A stretch of DNA of 53,081 bases from Lacunisphaera sp. (GTDB taxonomy: Bacteria > Verrucomicrobiota > Verrucomicrobiia > Opitutales > Opitutaceae). The stretch lies in the NCBI GenBank assembly GCA_029945445.1, contig JAQSCO010000045.1, positions 1 through 53,081 on the forward strand, in the 5' to 3' direction. The stretch's first letter is position 1. Every line of letters begins with the position of its first letter. The translations under genes and the position numbers were made by a program. Positions 44,038 through 53,081 of the stretch are shown piece by piece. The notes under the pieces were generated by a model. That model did not search any database. It saw only the letters and a program-made list of their open reading frames with translations, and had not been told where the DNA came from.

Positions 44038-44952
44038 ATGAAACCCGACGCCATCAGGCAGGCCCTGCTCGATTCCTACGCCCGCGACGGTGGCATCAAC
44101 CACCTCGACGGCGTCAACCTGCCCTCGCAGGACACCGTCGCCGAGATTGCGCGGGACTTCATGCACGTGCTTTTCCCGGGTTATTTTGGCAGCACCCTGA
44201 GCAAGGGCGACGTGCCGGCGTGGCTCGACCGCATCCTGGCCAAGATCGAGCAGAGCCTGTCGACCGAGATCGAGAAGAGCCTGCGCTTCGCCAAGGATCC
44301 CGACTCCGCCGCCCACGCGCGCCGCATCACCACCGAGCTGCTCACGCAGCTGCCGGCCATCCGCCGCGTGGTGCAGACCGACGTGACCGCGGCCTTCGAG
44401 GGCGACCCCGCCGCGAAGAATGTCGAGGAGATCATCCTCGCCTACCCCTGCGTGCTCGTCATCTCGCTGCAGCGCATCGCGCACATCCTCTACCACCAGA
44501 ACGTCCCGCTGCTGCCGCGCATGCTCACCGAATTCGGCCACGAGCGCACCGGCGTCGACATCCACCCCGGTGCGCGCATTGGCACGCACTTCTTCATCGA
44601 CCACTGCGTCGGGGTCGTCATCGGCGAGACCGCGTCCATCGGCAACCACGTGAAGATCTACCAGGGCGTGACCCTCGGCGCAAAGTCCTTCGAGGTCGAC
44701 GGCGCGGGCAACCCGGTGAAGGGCGGCAAGCGGCACCCCGACATCGGCGACCACGTCACCATCTACGCCCACGCCACCATCCTCGGCGGCGACACGCACA
44801 TCGGCGCGCACTCCGTCATCGGCGGCAACGTCTGGCTGTTGAAGTCCATGCCGCCGAACAGCGTCGCCTATTACAAGGGCGACGACCTCGTGATCCGGGA
44901 GCGCCAGAAGCAGGAGGCGCTCGTCATGGAGCCCGGCGAGTTCACAATTTGA
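44038..44952 (+). CDS. cysE: Serine O-acetyltransferase
   Basis: The protein has 304 residues. An alpha-helical N-terminal half precedes a left-handed beta-helix of hexapeptide repeats. The signature HPGARIGTHFFIDHCVGVVI and IGETASIGNHVKIYQGVTLG contains the catalytic histidines. It acetylates L-serine to O-acetylserine, the precursor of cysteine. cysS, which uses cysteine, is 6.7 kb downstream but not in the same operon. The long N-terminal half resembles the EpsC/plant-like type. Confidence 0.9.
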   Translation: MKPDAIRQALLDSYARDGGINHLDGVNLPSQDTVAEIARDFMHVLFPGYFGSTLSKGDVPAWLDRILAKIEQSLSTEIEKSLRFAKDPDSAAHARRITTELLTQLPAIRRVVQTDVTAAFEGDPAAKNVEEIILAYPCVLVISLQRIAHILYHQNVPLLPRMLTEFGHERTGVDIHPGARIGTHFFIDHCVGVVIGETASIGNHVKIYQGVTLGAKSFEVDGAGNPVKGGKRHPDIGDHVTIYAHATILGGDTHIGAHSVIGGNVWLLKSMPPNSVAYYKGDDLVIRERQKQEALVMEPGEFTI

Positions 44953-44961
44953 GGATTTTTG

Positions 44962-45090
44962 GGAGGGTCCGCGTCCCTGCGGACCGTGAGGGGGCGGGTG
45001 GGTCGGCCCCCCCCCCCCCCGCGGCCGGTCAGGAGACCGGCCCTCCAAAATGCGACGGGCCTCCCCGGCCCGCAGGGACGCGGGCCCTCC
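44962..45090. repeat. Composite hairpin repeat with GTCCCT loops
   Basis: The element opens with GGAGGG and closes with CCCTCC. Three hairpins are seen: 44966-44985 (GGTCCGC/GCGGACC, loop GTCCCT), 45023-45042 (GGCCGGTC/GACCGGCC) and 45067-45086 (GGCCCGC/GCGGGCC, loop GTCCCT on the minus strand). A run of 14 C lies at 45007-45020 and may be a sequencing or slippage hotspot. The element fills the gap between convergent cysE and pyrD. Confidence 0.75.
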
Positions 45091-45093
45091 AGA

Positions 45094-46155
45094 CTACATC
45101 CGCTGCCGCGCGTCCAGCGCCCGCGCCACCTCGGCGGCGAAGAGCGGCCCGCGGTAGATCAAGCCGGTATATAACTGCACGAGCGTCGCGCCGGCATCGA
45201 GCTTCTCACCCGCCGACGCCTCGTCCATGATGCCGCCGACACCGATGATCGGCAGCCGGCCGTTGGTCGCGCGCGCGATGTAATTGATGATCTCGGTCGA
45301 GCGCCGCCGCACCGGCGCCCCGCTCAGGCCGCCGGCTTCGGTCACCGTCGCAAAGGAACCCGGCCGCGCGAGCGTCGTGTTCGTCGCGATGATGCCGTCG
45401 AGCCCGAGACCGGTGATCACCTCGAGCACGGCGTCGATCTGCGGGAACGAAAGGTCCGGCGCGATCTTCAGCAGCAGCGGCCGGCGCGCCTGGCCGGCAG
45501 CGGTGCGCGCGGCGTTCCCGGCCACGAGCGCGGCGAGCAGCGGCTTGAGCCACGCGGCGTCCTGCAGCTCGCGCAGGCCGGGCGTGTTGGGGCTGCTGAC
45601 GTTCACCACCAGATAGTCGGCGTGATCGGCGAGCAGGCGGAAGCTCCCGAGGTAATCCTCCGTCGCCTGGTCGAGCGCGGTGACCTTCGACTTGCCCAGG
45701 TTGATGCCCAGCGGGATCGCGCGCCGGCCCGGCCCGGGAAGCTTCGCGAGGCGCGCGGCGAGCGCGGCGGCGCCGGCGTTGTTGAAGCCCATGCGGTTGA
45801 TGACCGCCGCCTCGGCCGGGTAGCGGAAGGCGCGCGGCCGCGGGTTGCCCGGCTGGGCGTGGAAGGTGACCGTGCCGATCTCGACGTGGCCGAAACCCAG
45901 CGCGGCCGCGGCGGGCCAGGCGTGGCCGTCCTTGTCGAAGCCCGCCGCGAGCCCCACGGCGTTCGGGAATTCCAGGCCGAAGGCCGCCACCGGTCGGAAG
46001 GCGCCGGCCGGCAGCTGGTGGACCCGCTCCAGCAGCGCGCAGAGCGGCGGCACGCGGCCCAGCAGCGTCATCGCGCCGATCGCGAGCCCGTGCGCGTGCT
46101 CCGGATCCAGGCGGAAGAGCACCGGTTTAACGGCGTGTTGGTAGAGCCAGCCCAT
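45094..46155 (-). CDS. pyrD: Dihydroorotate dehydrogenase, class 2 (quinone)
   Basis: The protein has 353 residues from the ATG at 46155; an in-frame extension upstream lacks family similarity. The N-terminal helices (LYQHAVKPVLFRLDPEHAHG) are the class 2 membrane-associating extension. GLAAGFDKDG, GINLGKSK, NVSSPNTPGLRELQ (catalytic Ser) and GVGGIMDEASAGEKL (FMN phosphate) are the family motifs. It oxidises dihydroorotate with quinone on the inner face of the membrane. It is separate from the pyrRBC group. Confidence 0.95.
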   Translation of the reverse strand: MGWLYQHAVKPVLFRLDPEHAHGLAIGAMTLLGRVPPLCALLERVHQLPAGAFRPVAAFGLEFPNAVGLAAGFDKDGHAWPAAAALGFGHVEIGTVTFHAQPGNPRPRAFRYPAEAAVINRMGFNNAGAAALAARLAKLPGPGRRAIPLGINLGKSKVTALDQATEDYLGSFRLLADHADYLVVNVSSPNTPGLRELQDAAWLKPLLAALVAGNAARTAAGQARRPLLLKIAPDLSFPQIDAVLEVITGLGLDGIIATNTTLARPGSFATVTEAGGLSGAPVRRRSTEIINYIARATNGRLPIIGVGGIMDEASAGEKLDAGATLVQLYTGLIYRGPLFAAEVARALDARQRM

Positions 46156-46309
46156 ATCGCCCGAACCATGGCAATCGCGTCCCAACTTACAAGCGCCGCG
46201 GGACAAAGTTTTTGGTCTTGTTATTTGGCCTTTCCGGCCCACCCTGCCGCCGAAATTCGCGGCCGGCGAAGGGCCGGAAAAGATTTTCCATCTTTCGGCG
46301 TTTCAGGAT

Positions 46310-46338
46310 TTGACAAGCCCTCTTCCGGGCCCATTTCG
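46310..46338 (+). promoter_or_regulatory. Possible promoter of acidic-tailed protein gene
   Basis: A consensus -35 TTGACA (46310-46315) is followed after 17 nt by ATTTCG (46333-46338), a poor -10. The predicted start is about 18 nt before the ATG at 46363. Confidence 0.35.
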
Positions 46339-46362
46339 TGCAGCGAAATCAGCAACAACCTT

Positions 46363-47151
46363 ATGGCGAAAGGATCCCCCCAACTTGAATGGTGCATAGT
46401 CCGGCTCGGCGAAGACCACAACTGGTGGGTCGGCGAGGTCAGCGATCCCGTGCACTGGGACGTCGACGGGCTGAGCATCATCGACCCGCGCCAGGTGGAC
46501 CACATCATCGAACTGATCGACCCGCTGCGCGAATACGGCTTCGACTCCGACCTCTTCGAGCGCGCCTTCATCCCCTTCCGCATCACCAAGGACCTCGGCA
46601 AGGGCAAGGTGCGCCTCGCCCGCACCAAGCAGCCGCTGCTCGAGTCCGAGGAAAAGCTTTTCGCCCTGCCCGATGTCATCGACGAGGAGAACGGCCCTTA
46701 CGCCGACTTCCTCGACCACATCACCCGCCTCCGCGTCAAGCAGCTCAACGACCTCCTCGACTTCGAGGAGAAGCTGACCGTCGACGAGGTCGAGGACCAG
46801 TTGCGTGAGGCGCAGAACAACGACTACATCGAGGGCAAGGCCGTCCATCTCTTCACGGAAGTCACCGCCATCCTGGACTTCATGCCCGCCGGCCACGGCG
46901 ACGACGACGAGGAGACCGAGAAGGGCGCCGCGGACGCCGAGGACGACATTCCCGACGTCGAGGAGGAGGAGGACGAGAAGATGAAGAACGACGCCTCGCT
47001 CAAGTGGGACGAGGACGACGAGGAGAAGGACGACGACAAGGACGAGGACGGCAAGGCCAAGAAGGCCGACGGCGACGACGAGGAGAAGGACGACGACAAG
47101 GACGAGGAAGCCGACGACAAGCCGAGCCGGAGCAAGCGCAGCCGGAGTTGA
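46363..47151 (+). CDS. Unknown protein with highly acidic C-terminal tail
   Basis: The protein has 262 residues. The globular first 180 residues (start [19 protein letters not shown], then [21 protein letters not shown]) match no family I recognise. The last 80 residues are almost entirely Asp, Glu and Lys, with the [12 protein letters not shown] block present twice, and end in a short basic tip (SRSKRSRS). Acidic tails of this type occur in RNA polymerase delta subunits and histone-chaperone-like proteins, but the N-terminus does not obviously resemble RpoE. Cytosolic and stand-alone. Confidence 0.8.
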   Translation: MAKGSPQLEWCIVRLGEDHNWWVGEVSDPVHWDVDGLSIIDPRQVDHIIELIDPLREYGFDSDLFERAFIPFRITKDLGKGKVRLARTKQPLLESEEKLFALPDVIDEENGPYADFLDHITRLRVKQLNDLLDFEEKLTVDEVEDQLREAQNNDYIEGKAVHLFTEVTAILDFMPAGHGDDDEETEKGAADAEDDIPDVEEEEDEKMKNDASLKWDEDDEEKDDDKDEDGKAKKADGDDEEKDDDKDEEADDKPSRSKRSRS

Positions 47152-47332
47152 AAAGGCTTGTTGCCACCGTGCGGGCAATCGCTCAGTTACGGGTCTGCCG
47201 CATGTTTTTGCTCCGTCCGTTTCACCTGATTGTCACATGCTTTGGCCCGGCTCTGTTCGCCGGGTGGGCCGCAGGCAACTCCGGCCGCTGCCCGGCGTTC
47301 TGACTTTTTTGCCCCGCAACCCACATCCCCCA

Positions 47333-48793
47333 ATGAGCCTGTTCCAAACCAAATCCATCGAGTCGCTGCAAAAGGAAGCCGCCGCTGACGCGGGGCTGAA
47401 CCGGAGCCTGACCAAGCTCAACCTCGTCAGCCTTGGCATCGGGGCCATCATCGGCGCGGGCATCTTCGTGCTGACCGGCCAGGCCGCGGCCCAATACGCC
47501 GGCCCGGCCATCGCGATCTCCTTCGTCATCTCCGGGCTCGGGTGCCTGTTCGCCGGCCTCTGCTACGCGGAGTTCGCCGCGATGATCCCCATCGCCGGCA
47601 GCGCCTACACCTACTCCTACGCAACCCTCGGCGAGTTCTTTGCGTGGATCATCGGCTGGGACCTCATTCTCGAATACCTCTTCGTGTCGCCCACCGTCGC
47701 CGTGGGCTGGTCGGGCCACTTCGTGGCCTTCGTCAAGGAGTTCGGCCTCGTGATCCCGGTGCACCTCACCGAGGCGCCGATCAGCTACATCAACGGGCAC
47801 TTCGCCGCCACCGGCCACCTCATGAACCTCCCGGCCGTCTGCATCTGTCTCGTCCTCACCACCCTCCTCGTCATCGGCATCAAGGAGTCGGCGACCTTCA
47901 ACAATTTCATGGTCGTCACCAAGGTCTCCGTGCTCCTCGCGGTCATCGCCTTCGGCGCCTGGTTCCTGCTCCGCGACCCCGGCCTCGCCCTCAGGAACTG
48001 GACGCCCTTCATCCCGGCGAACACCGGCACCTATGGCCAGTTCGGCTGGAGCGGCATCTTCAAGGGCGCGGCGGTGATCTTCTTCGCCTACATCGGCTTC
48101 GACGCCGTCTCCACCGCCGCGCAGGAATCCAAGAATCCCCAGAAGGACATGCCGATGGGCATTCTCGGCTCGCTCGCCGTGTGCACCGTCCTGTTCATCG
48201 CCATCTCGCTCGTCCTGACCGGCATGTCGAAATACACCGAGCTGAACAACTCGGCCCCGGTCGTGAACGCCCTGCTCGCCGCCGGCGCGCCGCCGATGCT
48301 CCGTTACGTCGTCGAGATCGCCGCCATCGCCGGCCTGAGCTCCGTCATCCTGGTCATGCTCATGGGCCAGCCCCGCATCTTCTTCTCGATGGCCAACGAC
48401 GGCCTGCTGCCGCCGGTGTTCGCCAAGGTCCACCCGCGCTTCAAGACGCCCTACGTCACCACCATCCTCACCGGGGTCATCTCGGCGGTGCTGGCCGGCC
48501 TCATCCCGCTCTCCGTCCTCGGCGAGATGGTCTCCATCGGCACGCTCTTTGCGTTCGTGATCGTGTGCATCAGCATCGCCGTCCTGCGCAAGACCCGGCC
48601 CGACGCCCCCCGGCCCTTCCGCACCCCGTGGGTGCCGCTGGTGCCGATGCTGGGCGCCGGCATCTGCTTCGTGCAGATGTATGCGCTGCCCGCCGACACC
48701 TGGTGGCGCCTCGTCATCTGGCTGTTCATCGGCATGGGCATCTATTTCGGCTACAGCCGCCACCACAGCAAGCTGGGCAACGCCGGCAAGTGA
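47333..48793 (+). CDS. APC-family amino acid permease (CAT-like), first copy
   Basis: The protein has 486 residues and about 12-13 helices. [25 protein letters not shown] is the helix 1 substrate-site signature, and [21 protein letters not shown] matches cationic amino acid transporter-type members. Substrate specificity is unknown. Its second copy begins 1 nt after its stop codon, with aligned N-termini (MSLFQTKSI and MSLFRTKSI), so the pair arose by tandem duplication. Confidence 0.9.
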   Translation: MSLFQTKSIESLQKEAAADAGLNRSLTKLNLVSLGIGAIIGAGIFVLTGQAAAQYAGPAIAISFVISGLGCLFAGLCYAEFAAMIPIAGSAYTYSYATLGEFFAWIIGWDLILEYLFVSPTVAVGWSGHFVAFVKEFGLVIPVHLTEAPISYINGHFAATGHLMNLPAVCICLVLTTLLVIGIKESATFNNFMVVTKVSVLLAVIAFGAWFLLRDPGLALRNWTPFIPANTGTYGQFGWSGIFKGAAVIFFAYIGFDAVSTAAQESKNPQKDMPMGILGSLAVCTVLFIAISLVLTGMSKYTELNNSAPVVNALLAAGAPPMLRYVVEIAAIAGLSSVILVMLMGQPRIFFSMANDGLLPPVFAKVHPRFKTPYVTTILTGVISAVLAGLIPLSVLGEMVSIGTLFAFVIVCISIAVLRKTRPDAPRPFRTPWVPLVPMLGAGICFVQMYALPADTWWRLVIWLFIGMGIYFGYSRHHSKLGNAGK

Positions 48794-48794
48794 G

Positions 48795-50249
48795 ATGAGC
48801 CTGTTCCGCACGAAGTCCATCGCCTCCCTTCAAGCCGAGGCGGCCGCCGACCACGGCTACAAGCGCACGCTCGGCCCCATCAGCCTCATCAGCCTCGGCA
48901 TCGGCTCCGTCGTCGGCGCCGGCATCTTCGTGCAGACCGGCCAGGCCGCCGCCCTCTACGGCGGCCCCGCCATCGCCATCTCGTTCATCGTCTCGGGCAT
49001 CGCCTGCCTCTTCGCCGGCCTCTGCTACGCGGAACTCGCGTCGATGATCCCGGTGTCGGGCAGCGCCTATACCTACACCTACGGCAGCCTCGGCGAAATC
49101 CTCGCCTGGGTCGTCGGCTGGTGCCTCATCCTCGAGTATCTGTTCTCCGGCGCCGCCGTGGCCGTCAGCTGGTCGGGCGCCACGCGCGACATCCTGCACG
49201 AGTTCAACCTCGCCCTGCCCGACTTCCTCGCCAACGCGCCGCTCGACGTGGTGGACGGGCACCTCGTCCGCACCGGGGCCTTCATCAACGTCCCGGCGGT
49301 TTTCATTTCGCTCCTGCTGACCTACATTCTCTATATCGGCATCAAGGAGTCCGCCTCGTTCAACAACGTGATGGTCGTGATCAAGGTCGGCGTGCTCCTC
49401 GCCCTCGTCGGCTACGGGATCAATTATTTCTTCGGCCACCGCGCGCAGGTCCTGGCCAACTGGACGCCCTTCATCCCGCCCAACTCCGGCACCTTTGGCG
49501 AACACGGCTGGAGCGGCATCTTCCGCGGCGCCGGGGCCATCTTCTTCGCCTACGTCGGCTTCGACTGCGTGTCGGCCGCCGCGCAGGAGACCAAGAACCC
49601 GCAGCGCGACCTGCCCATCGGCCTCCTCGGCACGCTGCTGGTCGTCTCCTTCCTCTTCATCTCCGTCTCCCTCGTGCTGACCGGCCTCGTCCATTACGAC
49701 CAGCTCAACGTCGACGCGCCCTTCATCTACGCCTTGCAGCAGGTCCAGGCCCCGGCCCTGTTCCGCTACCTCATCGAGGCCGCGACGCTCGCGGGGCTCA
49801 CCTCGGTGATCCTGGTCTCGCTGCTGGGCCAGCCGCGCATCTTCTTCGCCATGGCCAAGGACGGCCTCCTGCCGAAGGCCTTTGCGAAGATCCACCCGAA
49901 ATACGGCACGCCGCACGTGACGACCTGGATCACCGGCATCTCCTGTGCGGTCATCGCCGGCCTTTTCCCGCTCAACCTGCTCGGCGAACTTATCTCCATC
50001 GGCACGCTGCTCGCCTTCGCCCTCGTCTGCGCGGGCGTGCTCGCCCTGCGCCGCACCGAGCCTGGCCTGCCCCGCCCGTTCCGGACGCCCTGGGTGCCGG
50101 TGGTGCCGGTGCTGGGCATCCTCATCTGCATCGCCCAGATGTTCGCGCTGCCCTCCATCACCTGGGTCAACCTCCTGATCTGGCTGGCCCTCGGGTTCGC
50201 CGTGTATTTTGGCTACAGCCGCCGGCACAGCTTGCTGAACAAGCAATAG
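48795..50249 (+). CDS. APC-family amino acid permease (CAT-like), second copy
   Basis: The protein has 484 residues, colinear with the preceding permease over its full length. GIGSVVGAGIFVQTGQAAALYGGPA replaces the first copy's signature, and CYAELASMIPVSGSAYTYTYG follows. Differences cluster in the external loops, for example HEFNLALPDFLANAPLD, which suggests divergence of substrate. The stop codon TAG at 50247-50249 touches the start of hairpin repeat copy B. Confidence 0.9.
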   Translation: MSLFRTKSIASLQAEAAADHGYKRTLGPISLISLGIGSVVGAGIFVQTGQAAALYGGPAIAISFIVSGIACLFAGLCYAELASMIPVSGSAYTYTYGSLGEILAWVVGWCLILEYLFSGAAVAVSWSGATRDILHEFNLALPDFLANAPLDVVDGHLVRTGAFINVPAVFISLLLTYILYIGIKESASFNNVMVVIKVGVLLALVGYGINYFFGHRAQVLANWTPFIPPNSGTFGEHGWSGIFRGAGAIFFAYVGFDCVSAAAQETKNPQRDLPIGLLGTLLVVSFLFISVSLVLTGLVHYDQLNVDAPFIYALQQVQAPALFRYLIEAATLAGLTSVILVSLLGQPRIFFAMAKDGLLPKAFAKIHPKYGTPHVTTWITGISCAVIAGLFPLNLLGELISIGTLLAFALVCAGVLALRRTEPGLPRPFRTPWVPVVPVLGILICIAQMFALPSITWVNLLIWLALGFAVYFGYSRRHSLLNKQ

Positions 50250-50304
50250 GTAGGGCGCGGAATCCGTTCCGCGCCGCGGCGGCGAAGGGACTCGCCGCCC
50301 TACC
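50249..50304. repeat. 56-nt intergenic double-hairpin repeat, copy B
   Basis: This is the inverted counterpart of the element at 41513-41568, with 54 of 56 positions identical after reverse complementing. It fits exactly between two convergent genes; the hemB stop codon (50300-50302) lies inside its CCCTACC end. It could act as a bidirectional stop of transcription, though no T-tract is present. Confidence 0.8.
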
Positions 50305-51313
50305 CCTTCAGCGCCTTCGCCACGTCCTTGGCGAAATAGGTCAGGATCATGTCGGCGCCGGCGCGCTTGATGGCCAGCAGCGACTCGTCGCGGCAGCGCA
50401 CGAGGTCGAGCCAGCCGAGCTTCGCGGCGGCGTGGATCTGCGCGTATTCACCGGAAATCTGGTAGGCCGCCACCGGCGCGCGGGTCGAGTTGCGCACCTC
50501 GCGGATGATGTCGAGGTAGAGACCGGCGGGCTTCACCATCACGATGTCCGCGCCCTCGGCCACATCCAGCTGCACCTCGCGGACGGCCTCGCGGCGGTTC
50601 GCGGGATTCATCTGGTAAGTGGCTTTGCTGAGCAGGCGTGTGCCGGCGGCCTTCGCGCTGCCGACCGCATCGCGGAACGGACCGTAGTAGGCCGAATTGT
50701 ATTTCGCCGAGTAGGCCAAAATGCCCGTGTCGGTGTAGCCGGCGGCGTCGAGCGCCTTGCGGATCGCGCCGACGCGCCCGTCCATCATGTCCGACGGCGC
50801 GACGAAATCCACGCCCGCCTCGGCCTGCAGCACGGCCATCCGGCAAAGGATCGCGACCGTCCGGTCGTTGTGCACATCGTCCAGCGCGGCGTTCAGCACG
50901 CCGTCGTGCCCGTGGCTGGTGTAGGGATCGAGCGCCACGTCGGTGATGACCGACAGTTCCGGCACGGCGGCCTTCACGGCGCGCACGGCGCGGAGAATGA
51001 GGGTCTTCTTGTTCAGGGCCTCGGTGCCCGTCGCGTCCTTGAGCTTGGGGTCGAGTTTCGGAAACAGCGCCACGGCCGGCACGCCGAGGGCGTGCAGTTC
51101 CCGGCATTCCTTGACCAAATCGGCGATGTTGAAGCGGCTGACCCCGGGCATGGACGCGATGGGCTCGGGTCGGCCCTTGCCGTCGACCACGAAGAGCGGG
51201 GCGATCAGGTCGTCGACGCGGAGATGGGTCTCGGTCACGAGCGAGCGGCGGCTGTGCTGCCGGCGGAGGCGGCGCGGGCGGTGGGTCAGATTAAGCGTGG
51301 GGGTCGTGGCCAT
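50300..51313 (-). CDS. hemB: Delta-aminolevulinic acid dehydratase (porphobilinogen synthase)
   Basis: The protein has 337 residues from the ATG at 51313; 14 in-frame codons upstream lack family similarity. It condenses two 5-aminolevulinate molecules. The Schiff-base lysine is in the VMVKPAGLYLD block and the second active-site lysine in LLSKATYQMNP. VFPSDMMD-like VAPSDMMDGRVGAIR is the central motif. No cysteine-rich zinc triad is seen in the active-site loop, which suggests a metal-type variant using Mg2+. The last codon pair falls in the repeat copy B. Confidence 0.95.
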   Translation of the reverse strand: MATTPTLNLTHRPRRLRRQHSRRSLVTETHLRVDDLIAPLFVVDGKGRPEPIASMPGVSRFNIADLVKECRELHALGVPAVALFPKLDPKLKDATGTEALNKKTLILRAVRAVKAAVPELSVITDVALDPYTSHGHDGVLNAALDDVHNDRTVAILCRMAVLQAEAGVDFVAPSDMMDGRVGAIRKALDAAGYTDTGILAYSAKYNSAYYGPFRDAVGSAKAAGTRLLSKATYQMNPANRREAVREVQLDVAEGADIVMVKPAGLYLDIIREVRNSTRAPVAAYQISGEYAQIHAAAKLGWLDLVRCRDESLLAIKRAGADMILTYFAKDVAKALKG

Positions 51314-51642
51314 GGTTGAGACTCTATTTAAACACGGCCGCACAAACCCGGCCATCCAATTGTTGCGGGAAACTGGTCATTTTGTGCTCTTTGCCGGAAA
51401 CTCCTGGCAACCTTTCCGGGCGATCAAATTCATGGTTTGGCCACAAAAAGTCACAAGAATCCGACGGCAATCGATCCTCGTAAGGCGCCTATAGGCGCGC
51501 GGAACACTTCCGCACCCAGCCAAGATCCTTTTTGTGCCTCCTTGGGGCAAATACTCCGGCGCGTCAGGGATCGGAAGGCATCCGTGTAATCCGTGGTTGA
51601 AAGTTCCGCGCTTTTTGCGCCTTTTGTGACCAACTCTCTGAC
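51314..51642. other. Divergent intergenic region between hemB and cysS
   Basis: This 329-nt gap should hold both promoters. The segment 51438-51459 (GGCCACAAAAAGTCACAAGA) and 51612-51631 (TTTTTGCGCCTTTTGTGACC) resemble, in inverted orientation, the arms around the GxxExxY gene. Between them lie other repeat-type strings such as ATCCGTGTAATCCGTGGTT. No ORF, T-box or other riboswitch is recognisable before cysS. Confidence 0.45.
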
Positions 51643-53046
<1,404 letters not shown>

Positions 53047-53049
53047 TCT

Positions 53050-53081
53050 GGAGGGCTCGCGTCCCTGCGAGCCGCGGTCGG
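53050..53081. repeat. Hairpin repeat with GTCCCT loop, copy at right edge
   Basis: GGAGGG opens the element at 53050. The hairpin 53054-53073 has stem GGCTCGC/GCGAGCC around the loop GTCCCT, the same layout as at 44966 but with different, still complementary, stem bases. The element continues beyond the window. Confidence 0.75.

Noticed and set aside
45007..45020. Run of 14 cytosines
   Set aside because: Treated as part of the repeat element. It could be a sequencing artefact or a slippage tract, but it lies outside genes, so phase variation is not supported.

Overview
The window is GC-rich and densely coded. Its gene content points to a Verrucomicrobiota bacterium, most likely an Opitutaceae-type organism. 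This placement is an inference from several things: a TonB-dependent receptor with the SPFVVSS plug lead-in, several FGly-type sulfatases, an SGLT-type sugar symporter, GTG and TTG starts with few Shine-Dalgarno sites, and dispersed intergenic repeats. No 16S rRNA gene is present to confirm it.

Layout. 1-3160: a fragment of an RHS-core coding sequence at the left edge, hypE, recN, a repeat and tRNA-Val(GAC) with its promoter and terminator. 3239-11491 (minus): a five-gene operon of MFS sugar-acid-type transporter, sulfatase, FAD-dependent oxidoreductase, GH128-like lipoprotein and GH2 glycosidase. 11769-14377 (minus): a GH43 and sulfatase pair. 14484-21201 (minus): TonB receptor, sulfatase and secreted beta-helix protein. 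21353-24140 (minus): a NarL/LuxR response regulator and its sensor kinase. 24381-31308 (plus): sialate O-acetylesterase-like protein, SGLT-type symporter, a small membrane protein, galK, galT and galE. Together 3-31 kb read as a utilisation locus for a sulfated, probably galactose-containing glycan. The steps would be outer-membrane uptake, desulfation, deacetylation, glycosidic cleavage, Na+-coupled uptake and the Leloir pathway.

The strongest new observation is a shared promoter architecture in front of four transcription units of this locus: GH43, TonB receptor, esterase and symporter-gal. Each has a G-run box, palindromic with a C-run in two cases, that ends 23-24 nt upstream of a GC-TAnnnT -10 element. 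The two-component system lies among these units and is the obvious candidate regulator. This would make the locus one regulon.

31.4-53 kb is mainly housekeeping: a hybrid histidine kinase, pyrR-pyrB-(GxxExxY)-pyrC, a GT-C-like membrane protein, a GNAT acetyltransferase, a CPBP protease, thiL-tsaE, a large RG-rich protein of unknown function, tRNA-Leu(GAG), a serine acetyltransferase, pyrD, an acidic-tailed unknown protein, two tandem APC transporters, hemB and cysS. The GxxExxY gene is bracketed by 28-nt near-perfect inverted repeats. Intergenic gaps hold a family of short hairpin elements with a constant GTCCCT loop and covarying stems.
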